NCBI GenBank assembly: GCA_963726125.1 | Contig: CAVSBG010000009.1 | Span: 124,001 to 188,000 of the forward strand | Direction of reading: 5' to 3' | DNA length: 64,000 nucleotides | From: JAMXLO01 sp963726125 | GTDB taxonomy: Bacteria > Pseudomonadota > Alphaproteobacteria > Acetobacterales > Acetobacteraceae | In this document: in pieces, positions 54,379 to 64,000 of the stretch | How the letters are laid out: every line of letters starts with the position of its first letter | Position numbering within the stretch: the first letter of the stretch is position 1 | Program-made: the position numbers and the translations under genes | The notes under the pieces: model-generated | What the model saw: only the letters and a program-made list of their open reading frames with translations | The model's database searches: none | Told to the model about the DNA's origin: nothing

Positions 54379-55206
54379 TTACGTCTCCAGTACCAGCAGG
54401 CCGTAACCGGTGGTGAACGGTGCGGTGTAATTCCGATGCACCCGCCGTACGCTCTTGCCCAGAGCGCCGCGCATCGCCAGCCACATGATCATTTCGACGC
54501 CCTCGGTGCCGCCGCGTTCCATGTATTCCTGGATCGACAGCTCCGACAGACCGGCGGGATCGGTTTCCAGCCGGTCCATGAACTCGTTGTCCCAGGCGAC
54601 GTTCTTGGTGCCGAATTTGGCGCCATGCAACTGGTGGGTCAGCCCGCCGGTGCCGAACACGACGATACGCTTGTCCTTCGGGTAGGACGCGATCGCACGG
54701 CCCAGAGCGCCGCCCAACCGATACAGCCGCCGCGCGGTCGGGATCGGATGCTGGATCACGTTGACCGCCAACGGAACAACCGGAACCTTCCAGTTGCTAT
54801 CGGTCAACAATGGCAGGAACGACAACACGCCGTGGTCGAGCTTCATCTCCTGGCAGATCGTCGGGTCGAACTCATCCGCCACCAGTGAGTGCGCAAGGTG
54901 CCAGGCGAAATCCGGATCGCCGGGCAGGTCCGGCAGCGGCCGCTTCCCCCAGCCCTCATCGGCCTGGCCATGCGTCGCGCCGACGCCGAGCGCGAATGTT
55001 GGGTAGGTGTCGAAGAAGAACTGGTTCACGTGGTCGTTGTAGACGATCAGGAACAGATCGGGCTTGACCTCGTCAAGCCACGCGCGGGCCGGAACGTAGC
55101 CGGAAAACAACGGCGCCCAGGGTGGCTCCTGTTGTTGCCCACGATCCCACGCCACCCCGATCGTGGGAGCGTGCGATGTCCCGATACCACCAATCGCGGT
55201 CGCCAT
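54379..55206 (-). CDS. LigB-type extradiol dioxygenase, beta (catalytic) subunit
   Basis: A 275-aa class III extradiol enzyme. Fe ligands: the His in GIGTSHAPTIG, the His of VYNDHVNQFF and a downstream Glu; the catalytic His lies in KLDHGVLSF region; FGTGGLTHQLHGAKFG is the second family block. It matches the protocatechuate 4,5-dioxygenase/gallate dioxygenase beta subunit. ATG 55206 is 2 bp after the alpha-subunit gene. It cleaves the aromatic ring of protocatechuate-like compounds. Confidence 0.88.
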   Translation of the reverse strand: MATAIGGIGTSHAPTIGVAWDRGQQQEPPWAPLFSGYVPARAWLDEVKPDLFLIVYNDHVNQFFFDTYPTFALGVGATHGQADEGWGKRPLPDLPGDPDFAWHLAHSLVADEFDPTICQEMKLDHGVLSFLPLLTDSNWKVPVVPLAVNVIQHPIPTARRLYRLGGALGRAIASYPKDKRIVVFGTGGLTHQLHGAKFGTKNVAWDNEFMDRLETDPAGLSELSIQEYMERGGTEGVEMIMWLAMRGALGKSVRRVHRNYTAPFTTGYGLLVLET

Positions 55207-55208
55207 GG

Positions 55209-55538
55209 TCAATGCGCCTTTCGTGCCTGGTATTCGGCCAATGTCATTCCAGCGGAGTGGGCGCCGATTTCGGGCAGTGCTACCCCAACTGCGGCGCCGA
55301 TTTTCAGCATGAGATAGATACTTGCGCCACTTTCCAGCATGCCCTTCCAATCGCGGCGGGCGACGAGGTCGACCTGTTCAGGCGAGCAACCCATGCCACG
55401 CATGTAGGCCGCTTCATCCTCGCTGAAGCGCGCGCGGTTGTCGGACGAACTCAAGGAATTCGCCATCTTGTTGAGCGCGTAGCCGCGTGCCGATCGTTCG
55501 ACGGTGAAGACGTAGGCGCCGGATATGACTTCGTCCAA
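55209..55538 (-). CDS. Protocatechuate 4,5-dioxygenase alpha subunit-like (LigA)
   Basis: A 109-aa helical subunit that lids the LigB active site: GYALNKMANSLSSSDNRARFSEDEAAYMRGMGCSPEQVDLVARRDW. The start is TTG 55538 with AGGGAGG six bases upstream; no ATG fits, and the upstream in-frame stretch shows no similarity. Slightly short for LigA. Forms a two-gene unit with the beta subunit; no other ring-cleavage pathway genes are adjacent. Confidence 0.82.
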   Translation of the reverse strand: MDEVISGAYVFTVERSARGYALNKMANSLSSSDNRARFSEDEAAYMRGMGCSPEQVDLVARRDWKGMLESGASIYLMLKIGAAVGVALPEIGAHSAGMTLAEYQARKAH

Positions 55539-55638
55539 CGCAGCCTCCCTGGTGCTGATTTCGTGCGTCGTTTGTATAGCGTCTGGAGTGGCGCCGCAAA
55601 CGGCGGCGAACCACAATGTCATCTGGAAGGCTCGACAT

Positions 55639-57753
55639 TCACCTTCCGTCTTCCGCACCGACATCAGCTTCGCCGCCCTGCCCGCAGCCCACACGCAGCA
55701 ACCCACCGTTATGAAAATGATCGTTCTTTGAGCTCATCGGTGACGGCAAGTGCGGTTCGGGAGCGGCGAGGCTCCGCGCCGCTTCAGTCACCACGCTGAG
55801 CTGCCGCAAGGCGCCAAACAGCGCGCCCTCGATCCACGAATGGCCGGGCGGCGCGGTGACGTGCGACGCCGCCGGCGAACTTCCGTGCTCGATCGTATCC
55901 GCGGCCTCCTCGAATTTCGCCTGAAGATCCGGACGCATGTCGGCGATGCGCGCCATGGCCTCGGGCACTGGCGGAGACTGCATGATGAGCGCGGCCATGC
56001 CGGCAAGCCGCCGCGCGGCGGCAGTGATCGCCATGGCGGCGGCGATCTGATCGGGCGGGTAGCGCCGCGGTTCCTCCAGCGCCCTGCGCAACGACGCCTC
56101 GGCGTTGTTTCCTGCCAGGCCAGCCTGCCGTCGGGCGTCATCTGCTTCGCGCATCGTCGCCGTACCCAGCCAGGCGTCGAGCGCGGTCATCAGAAAGCGC
56201 GCGTTGCCGCGTAGGTCCTCGGCGAGATGGTTGCGCAGGAAGTGGGCCTCCCAGCTGGGCCACAGCACGAAGGTGGCCAGCATGCCGAACGCTGCCCCCA
56301 CCACGTTGTCCAGCATCCGCAGCCCGCCAAGCGCCGGCGACAGCACCCCATCGCGATTGATCAGCTCCGTTATGAGGATGAAGAGCGGCGTTATGCAGAC
56401 GATATAAAGCGCGTAGCTGACGCCGCGGAACGCCATCGACAGCAGGCTGAGCGGGATTACCACGATGACGATTGCGGCAGGGCCGTGCAGGACGAAGGCA
56501 GCACCAGCGGCGATGAGGCCGCCAAGCAGCGTGCCGCCGACCCGCTGGATCGCCCTCTGCCAGGTTGCCGATGGGTATGCTTGCAGGATGATCACGGCGG
56601 TAATGGTGATCCAGTAACCCATCTCGAGGCGCAGCCCCTTGGTCAGCACGGTGAGCGCCGCGCCGATCAGGGCAAATCGCGCGGCATGGCGCAGCGAAAG
56701 CGACTCGGTGGTCAGGTTGTCGCGGAGTCGGCGCAACCAGCGGTCCGGCTGAACCGCTCGCTGATCGCCGGTTGGGGCAGCCTGTTCTGCCGGACTTGTC
56801 ACGTGGCGTTCGGCGGCGTCGATCCAACCTGTTGCGGTGCGCAGCGCCGCGGCGGCGACTTCGTCCGCCAATGCGACCGGCACCGCGATGACGGGGACGC
56901 GTCGGTCCTCGGACAGCGCCGTGGCGATCGCGTCGATCCGCTCCGCCAGCACGTTCAGGGCCGCCTGTGGCGCCTCGGCCGGTTCAGCGTCGTCCAGTGC
57001 CTCGCGCAGCGCGAGCAAGGCCCGTAGCGCGCCTTCGGCGTCGCTCAGCAGCAGCGTGGAGCGTTGCGCCGACGTGTTGCCGCCGAACCCGCGGCCGCGC
57101 GCGGAAACCAGCACGAGGCGGGCGTTCTCGATCGCTTCCCGCACCATGCCGCGGCGCTGTTGTGGTGGGCCGGCGCGCGCCAGATCACGCACGAACGCGG
57201 CTTCTGCCTTGAACACCGCAGCAAGTGCGGTGCGCAATGGGGCCTCGGGACGCCGCCGGCCAATGCCGAACGCCAGAAGCAACCCCCACAGCCCTCCGCC
57301 GACGGTGAATGCGGCCATCTCTGTCGCCGCCGCGGAAGAGGAAGGCTCGTCGGCCCCCAGCACGATCAGCGTCGCGAGCGCCGTCAGGTTGCCGGCGCTG
57401 CCCGCCGTATCGCCCCATACCCGCGTCAGGATCGCCACGAAGCACCACACCAGCGCGAAGGCGCCCGACGACCACAGGTAAGGCCGCAGCAGGACGGCGA
57501 CGACGCAGCCGACCGCGCTGGCGGCGATGAAGCCGCCAATCGTCAGCAGGCGGTTGCGCGGCGGCCAACCGGGATCGACAAGAGCAACCCAGAAGCCAAT
57601 CAACGCGGCCCACGACAGCGCCGGGTTGCCATACCACTGGGCCGCCAGTAAGGGCACGCAACAACCCAGCGCGCCCCTGATCCCACGCGCCAGGCTCCAA
57701 CCGTTCGGGTCGAACGCCGCCAGGGCGCGCACAGGTCTCCAGGGCGCAGTCAT
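55639..57753 (-). CDS. FUSC-family inner-membrane protein (aromatic acid/metabolite exporter-like)
   Basis: A 704-aa protein with two sets of membrane helices: residues 20-165 (GIRGALGCCVPLLAAQWYG and on) and 360-500 (RFALIGAALTVLTKGLRLEMGYWITITAVIILQAYPSATWQRAIQRVGGT, the FUSC signature). Members (AaeB, YccS) export aromatic acids. An AaeA-type membrane-fusion partner is not seen. It precedes LigAB on the same strand by about 100 bp, which hints at a link with aromatic acid traffic. Confidence 0.87.
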   Translation of the reverse strand: MTAPWRPVRALAAFDPNGWSLARGIRGALGCCVPLLAAQWYGNPALSWAALIGFWVALVDPGWPPRNRLLTIGGFIAASAVGCVVAVLLRPYLWSSGAFALVWCFVAILTRVWGDTAGSAGNLTALATLIVLGADEPSSSAAATEMAAFTVGGGLWGLLLAFGIGRRRPEAPLRTALAAVFKAEAAFVRDLARAGPPQQRRGMVREAIENARLVLVSARGRGFGGNTSAQRSTLLLSDAEGALRALLALREALDDAEPAEAPQAALNVLAERIDAIATALSEDRRVPVIAVPVALADEVAAAALRTATGWIDAAERHVTSPAEQAAPTGDQRAVQPDRWLRRLRDNLTTESLSLRHAARFALIGAALTVLTKGLRLEMGYWITITAVIILQAYPSATWQRAIQRVGGTLLGGLIAAGAAFVLHGPAAIVIVVIPLSLLSMAFRGVSYALYIVCITPLFILITELINRDGVLSPALGGLRMLDNVVGAAFGMLATFVLWPSWEAHFLRNHLAEDLRGNARFLMTALDAWLGTATMREADDARRQAGLAGNNAEASLRRALEEPRRYPPDQIAAAMAITAAARRLAGMAALIMQSPPVPEAMARIADMRPDLQAKFEEAADTIEHGSSPAASHVTAPPGHSWIEGALFGALRQLSVVTEAARSLAAPEPHLPSPMSSKNDHFHNGGLLRVGCGQGGEADVGAEDGR

Positions 57754-57846
57754 CCGATCGACCTTCTAGGTGATGCGAGTCTATAATCGGCCCCGAATGC
57801 TCCAGTGAAGATTGGCGCGGACTTCACCGGCGGGACGGGGGAATGC

Positions 57847-58881
57847 GTGGCAGCAACCATTGCGTACGTCTCGAATGCCGAGAGCAAGGAAATCTTTGTC
57901 TTTGAAATGGATCCCGAAAGCGGGGCACTGAACCTGCTCGAGCGCGTGCCGGTATCCGGCACGGACCTGCCGTCGCCGACCAGCCTGCCGATGGCTGTCA
58001 GCCCCGACCGCAGGTTCCTGTATGCTGCGCTGCGCAGTCCGCCCTTCGCAGCATCCAGCTTCGGCATCGATCCGTCGAGCGGCCGGTTGACGCACCTCGC
58101 CGCCACGCCGCTGCTCGCCGCCATGGCATATCTCGTAACCGACCGCAGCGGCCGGTTCCTGCTGGCAGCGTCGTATACGGATGCAAGGCTCGCCATCTAT
58201 CCGATCGATGCGGCCGGGCGGATCGAGGCGTCTCTGCTCCAGGTGACGCCGACGGGTCCGAACGCGCATTGTGTTGTGGTCGACGCGGCGAACAGGTTCG
58301 CCTACAGCGCCGTACTTGGCGCCGATCACGTGATGCAACTGATGTTTGATCCGGCGACTGGAATGTTCACTCCGAATGCGCCGCCGACTGTGACGACGCG
58401 TGCGCGGTCGGGGCCGCGGCATCTCGCGCTACATCCGAACGGTCGATTTATCCACCTGCTCAATCAGACAGACGCCACAATCGTTGCGTATCGAATAGAG
58501 CCGGGATCCGGCGTGCTGTCCGAGATCGAGACAGTGGCGACGCTGCCTGCGCATTTCGTGGGCGAAGCCAATGCCGCCGACATTCACGTGACGCCGGACG
58601 GAAGGTTTCTTTATGCCAGCGAACGGCAGACCAGCACGCTGATCGGGTTCCGCATCGACGCGGCGAATGGCTTTCTCGCCCCGATCGGACGTTGGGCCAC
58701 CGAAACCACACCGCGCGGCTTCGCCATCGACCCGCGAGGCCGTTTCCTGCTCGCAGTCGGACTGGATTCGAATCAGTTGAGCGTGCACGCGATCGATCCG
58801 GAGGAAGGCGGCCTGACGCCGCGAGGGCGGTATCCAGTGGGTGCGATGCCGAACTGGGTGGAGATCATCGATCTGCCATAG
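57847..58881 (+). CDS. Lactonase-family beta-propeller protein (6-phosphogluconolactonase-like)
   Basis: A 344-aa seven-bladed propeller of the PF10282 type: repeats such as AVSPDRRFLYAALR, ALHPNGRFIHLLNQ, HVTPDGRFLYASER and AIDPRGRFLLAVG, with the family GSGVLSEIETV and ending MPNWVEI. Members hydrolyse lactones (Pgl, muconate cycloisomerase-like). GTG 57847 is preferred (GGGGGAA upstream); GTG 57805 would add 14 residues. Divergent from the FUSC gene. Confidence 0.87.
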   Translation: MAATIAYVSNAESKEIFVFEMDPESGALNLLERVPVSGTDLPSPTSLPMAVSPDRRFLYAALRSPPFAASSFGIDPSSGRLTHLAATPLLAAMAYLVTDRSGRFLLAASYTDARLAIYPIDAAGRIEASLLQVTPTGPNAHCVVVDAANRFAYSAVLGADHVMQLMFDPATGMFTPNAPPTVTTRARSGPRHLALHPNGRFIHLLNQTDATIVAYRIEPGSGVLSEIETVATLPAHFVGEANAADIHVTPDGRFLYASERQTSTLIGFRIDAANGFLAPIGRWATETTPRGFAIDPRGRFLLAVGLDSNQLSVHAIDPEEGGLTPRGRYPVGAMPNWVEIIDLP

Positions 58882-59163
58882 CACCTCTTTGGGTCGTTCC
58901 TGCCATCGACAATCGCCGTGCGGAGCAGCTGCGTGTCGAGAGACGCTCCCATCACCATCGATGTGGCACCTTATGGCGGCCCGCGCGCTCGTTGATGCCG
59001 CTGCGGTTCGCTACAGCGCCGCCTGGTTCACCGATTGACTTGACCCGCGATCCCGCAACGCTCAACGTCCGCTCGCGGAGGACCGAGGATGCGCAACAGC
59101 CACGTTACTGACCGACCGCAGGCGGTTTTGGTACTTCGCCTGATGTACCTCAGACGGGACGAA

Positions 59164-59382
59164 ATGTCCGAAGACCTGACAAACGACCAAATCGCACTGC
59201 TCTGTGAGATTGGGGAGTTTGATCTGTCAAACCTTACCGAGGACAAGAAGCGCGATCTGGAACGGCTTATCGCTGGGGGTTACGTGGAGCCGACGGAGAG
59301 CCATCCGGGATCAGCCTTTAAGCTCACTGCCAAGGCCCTTGCGTTTCTCGGCGAGCGTGGTGCCGGATTGAATGAGGCGTAA
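59164..59382 (+). CDS. Small hypothetical protein, winged-helix-like
   Basis: A 72-aa soluble protein (NDQIALLCEIGEFDLSNLTEDKKRDLERLIAGGYVE, then FKLTAKALAFLGERG). The helix-helix-beta order and the LIxGGYVE...KLTxKAxAFL pattern look like a winged-helix DNA-binding fold as in MarR C-terminal wings. No strong ribosome site; earlier in-frame starts (59089) exist. Confidence 0.5.
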   Translation: MSEDLTNDQIALLCEIGEFDLSNLTEDKKRDLERLIAGGYVEPTESHPGSAFKLTAKALAFLGERGAGLNEA

Positions 59383-59629
59383 AGCGCAAGGCCGCGCCTC
59401 GCACATCGTGTGTGCGCCAGGCTAGCTATCGGAAGCACCCTGTCCGGCATGAGTAACCAGGATCGCATCGATCACGATCTGACGATCCGTCCGGAAGACG
59501 TCAGTCGGTGGACGCACTTGTGCTGGCAGGGAAATGGATCTCGCCCATCCAGAATATCCGCACCTCAACGAGATGCAGCTTACGCCGTGCCGATGCCAGC
59601 TTCCTCCGCCCGCTGCCTCTTCCCGCCTT

Positions 59630-60913
59630 CTAGAAGAAGACGAACGCTCGCACCACGACGTTCCTGCGGTTTCGGGCGTCAGCGGGCGCGGTCGGGTCGA
59701 TGCAGGCTGTGTGGAAAGAATAGCGGGAGACCGATCCATCCGTCACGGAATCATAGCACTTCAGCATCGACACCTCATTGGGCTTCTGCTGCGGGAACCA
59801 ATACCACTCGTGGTCAGGCCGGTAGGTGAAGCGCGTGGTCTCGCCCACGCGGTCATCATAGATCCGATAGTTCGTGATGTAAGGCTGATCGGCGAAAGAC
59901 GGCCAGGCACAGAGCACGAAGGGAAACTGTTCGACCGTCTCCATCGGCTTGGCGAGATTGATCGACACGAACCGCCGCGACATCTTCTCGTCGGCTTCTT
60001 CTTCCGTGTAGTGCTGCTCGCGACCGAAGTTCCGCAGGTTTTTGGTCAGCAACTCGCGGCAACGCACACGGCCGCTGTTGTCGTTCAGGTCGTTGTGCAC
60101 GAGGGTGGCGTAACGGGCATTCACACCCGGGTTCTTGTTGTCCTGGTCTTCCGTGCGGTCGCCCGCGTAGTCCTTGTCGAAAACGTCGTGGTTATAAACC
60201 AGTGCGTCGGTCGCATCCGGGAAGAACTCAAGCAGCAACTTCTCGATCTCGGGGTAGAACACGCGCTCCACCTCCGCAGCGTTGTAGAAATTCGAGCACT
60301 TGGACTCGATGTGCGCCAGCGAGACACCGAGCCTGTCCATGCATTCGGGGCTGTCGGGGGAGAGGCCTGGGTAATACTCGCCGATGCGCCGCGCGTCGCG
60401 CATCACCTGCGGAAACCAGAGGTCCCGCTTCCGGTTGTCCTGCTCGCTCTTGCGCAGGATCGCCGCCTCGTCGGCGCGCGCCGGGTCCCGCCACACAGTG
60501 TTGGACGAGACGACGGAGTAGGTCGGCCGCTCGTAGACAGTATAGGGCATCGGCAGCGCCAAGCCGCCTTCGGGGGCCTTGATGGCGTTGTTCCTGCGAA
60601 TGTAGTCCGCGCATTCTTCGTATTTCCGGAACCCGATTCCCCACTTTGTCTTGATCGGCGCCCCCGGCGGCGCGTTGTTGATCATGTCGGTAACGCGCTG
60701 GCCCTCGCCCTCGGCGATCTGGGCAAGCGCGTCCTGGATCGCCTGGGTGGTTCCTGCGTCGCCGTCCCGGTCGAACGACATGTAGGACAGGCCGCCGTTC
60801 GCCGCGATGGGCGGCGGCTGCCCGGCCGTGCGCTGAAGCGTCGGCACATAGGGCGACGAAACTCTCCTCGTCTCCGGTGCAACGTTGCTGTCGGCGATCT
60901 CGGCCTGGCTCAT
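59630..60913 (-). CDS. CmcJ/NvfI-like non-heme oxygenase family protein
   Basis: A 427-aa protein. The blocks VSSNTVWRDPARADEAAILRK, TLVHNDLNDNSGRVRCREL, MSRRFVSINLAKPM, TNYRIYDDRVGE, HEWYWFPQQKPNEVSMLKCYDS and FHTACIDPTAPADAR match the CmcJ/NvfI family, whose members assist 7-alpha methoxylation of cephamycins or act in fungal meroterpenoid pathways. Standard versions are about 280 aa; this has 110 extra N-terminal residues (PPPIAANGGLSYMSFDRDGD). No biosynthetic cluster surrounds it. Confidence 0.75.
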   Translation of the reverse strand: MSQAEIADSNVAPETRRVSSPYVPTLQRTAGQPPPIAANGGLSYMSFDRDGDAGTTQAIQDALAQIAEGEGQRVTDMINNAPPGAPIKTKWGIGFRKYEECADYIRRNNAIKAPEGGLALPMPYTVYERPTYSVVSSNTVWRDPARADEAAILRKSEQDNRKRDLWFPQVMRDARRIGEYYPGLSPDSPECMDRLGVSLAHIESKCSNFYNAAEVERVFYPEIEKLLLEFFPDATDALVYNHDVFDKDYAGDRTEDQDNKNPGVNARYATLVHNDLNDNSGRVRCRELLTKNLRNFGREQHYTEEEADEKMSRRFVSINLAKPMETVEQFPFVLCAWPSFADQPYITNYRIYDDRVGETTRFTYRPDHEWYWFPQQKPNEVSMLKCYDSVTDGSVSRYSFHTACIDPTAPADARNRRNVVVRAFVFF

Positions 60914-61079
60914 GGCACACCTCCAGTTATCTCGGCCTCACCGTGGCACACAGAGCCTGCGCTTTCCAGACGGCTGACTTCCGCGCACTTGGACCCTCTT
61001 CAAACGCACTCCCCCTTTGGCATCCATCCTGTCCAGCTGTGGGTGGGAGAGCGCTCGCCCCGGTCGTGAAACTTGGCGC

Positions 61080-62254
61080 CTATCGCTCCACACACATCGC
61101 GACGCCCATACCGCCGCCGATACACAGCGTCGCCAGGCCCTTGTGTGCATCGCGCTTCTGCATCTCGTGCAGCAGCGTGATCAGCACGCGCGCGCCAGAG
61201 GCTCCGATGGGATGTCCGATGGCAATCGCGCCGCCGTTCACGTTGACCCGATCGGTGTCCCAGCCGAGGTCCTTGTTGACCGCCAGCGCCTGGGCGGCGA
61301 AGGCCTCATTCGCCTCGATCAGATCGAGGTCATCGACCTTCCATCCCGCGCGCGCCAGGACTTTCCTGCGTTGCCGGGATCGGGCCGGTGCCCATCACGG
61401 CCGGATCGACGCCCGCAGTGGCGAAGGCCGCGATCCGGGCCAGCGGCTTCAGGCCGCGCCTGGCTGCTTCCGAGGCGCTCATCAACACCAGCGCCGCCGC
61501 ACCGTCATTGATGCCCGACGCATTGCCCGCGGTCACGGTGCCGTCCTTGCTGAACGCCGGGCGCAGGCGTGTCATCGTCTCGATGCTGGCGTCATGGCGG
61601 ATGTACTCGTCATCGGCGACCACCACGTCGCCCTTGCGCGTCTTCACCGTCACCGGCGCGATCTCGTCCTTGAAGCGGCCGGCCTTCTGCGCGGCGCTCG
61701 CCTTCTGCTGCGAGCCGAGCGCGAACTGGTCCTGCTGCTCGCGGGTGATCTGATACTTGGTGGCGACGTTCTCGGCGGTGTTGCCCATATGATAGCCGTG
61801 GAACGCGTCCCACAAGCCCGTCCTTCAGCATCGTGTCGATGAACTCGACGCTGCCCATCTTCTGCCCGGCGCGCAGATACGCCGAGTGCTGCGACTGGCT
61901 CATGCTCTCCATGCCGCCGGCGGCGACGATGGCGCTTTCGCCGGTGCGGATCTGCTGCGCGGCGAGCGCCACGGCGCGCAGGCCGGAGCCGCACACCTGG
62001 TTGATGCCGAATGCCGTCTTGGCGTCGGGCAGCCCGGCGGCGCGCGCGGCCTGGCGGGCGGGGTTCTGGCCCTCGCCGGCGGTCAGCACCTGGCCCAGGA
62101 TCACCTCGTCCACGTCGGCGGCTTCGACGCCGGCGCGCTCGAAGGCCGCCTTCAGCGCGACGGTGCCAAGCTCGTGCGCGGACAGCGTGCCCAGAGCGCC
62201 GCTGAAGCTGCCAACGGGGGTGCGGGCGGCGGAGACGATGACGATGTCGTCCAT
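61080..62254 (-). CDS. Acetyl-CoA C-acyltransferase/thiolase (two frameshifts)
   Basis: About 390 aa. Thiolase blocks: IVSAARTPVGSFSGAL, the nucleophilic Cys in INQVCGSGLRAV, GGMESMSQ, NASGINDGAAAL, EANEAFAAQ, the His in IGHPIGASGAR and the second catalytic Cys in CIGGGMG. An extra T near 61813 (minus-strand CTG became CTTG) and an extra A near 61360 break the frame. Fits PhaA/AtoB acetyl-CoA acetyltransferase type. Divergent from the acyl-CoA ligase gene. Confidence 0.9.
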
Positions 62255-62365
62255 GTCTGGCTCTCCTTGTGCGGTGCGGCAGCCTAGCGCCGCCGGATGG
62301 CTCTGGCCATCTGGGCGCGAAACGGACCAATATCAGCCCGACAAGAACGCATGGGAGCTACGTCT

Positions 62366-64000
<1,635 letters not shown>

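Noticed and set aside
59449..59829. Hypothetical protein starting at ATG 59449
   Set aside because: After about 30 residues it runs antisense through the CmcJ-like gene and becomes Arg/Pro-rich shadow sequence.

Overview
The window is GC-rich, gene-dense alphaproteobacterial DNA. The best fit is Acetobacteraceae (Rhodospirillales), inferred from gene content and order: an NDUFA12/MlaD/DUF2155 cluster, miaA beside ilvB-ilvN-ilvC with a 71-codon gene inside, class Ia NrdB, Dpp-type ABC transporters and VPAT/GIH-type intergenic repeats. No rRNA, tRNA or CRISPR array was seen.

Layout. 1-3.7 kb: an enolase-superfamily enzyme (cut by the window edge), a type II dehydroquinase-like protein without most of its catalytic residues, an MFS exporter and an HSD10-like SDR. 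3.8-8.9 kb (minus): gamma-glutamyltransferase-family hydrolase, a 675-aa alpha/beta hydrolase, a hypothetical gene and a two-CBS protein. 9.2-14.6 kb: a full dppABCDF-like operon. 14.8-15.7 kb: a decayed GxxExxY gene between imperfect inverted repeats, followed by three kinds of dispersed repeat. 15.7-18.1 kb (minus): NDUFA12, mlaD, a 73-aa gene, DUF2155 and otsB, tightly packed. 18.3-25.9 kb: an orphan TSCPD (class II RNR C-terminus) protein, a globin-coupled chemotaxis transducer with Arg at the expected heme-ligand position, RidA, a FemAB-like acyltransferase, a LuxR regulator and a carotenoid oxygenase. 26-31.2 kb: a TetR remnant, miaA and the branched-chain amino acid genes. 31.2-37.2 kb: CorA, macrodomain, a DUF6036 nucleotidyltransferase pair, a PPOX flavoprotein, CobW and an orphan substrate-binding protein. 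37.2-44.6 kb: outer-membrane barrel, TonB receptor divergent from a two-component system, DyP peroxidase and an NPPY methyltransferase. 45.3-49.2 kb: nrdB, a ParE-type pair cut by a truncated IS1182-family element, a sigma factor with a small partner. 49.2-55.5 kb: PCMT-like methyltransferase, cytochrome c, GT61-like protein, DUF952, a 121-bp MITE-like element, a secreted acylphosphatase-like protein and LigAB-type extradiol dioxygenase. 55.6-64 kb: FUSC exporter, beta-propeller lactonase, CmcJ-like oxygenase, thiolase and an AMP-ligase that runs off the window.

Many genes, including the essential nrdB, are broken by single-base insertions that usually duplicate a neighbouring base. I read most of these as consensus errors in the assembly, so such genes are annotated as one CDS across the frameshift. 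The most interesting non-genic signal is a shared inverted-repeat end found both around the dead GxxExxY gene and, perfectly, around the 121-bp element at 53.2 kb.
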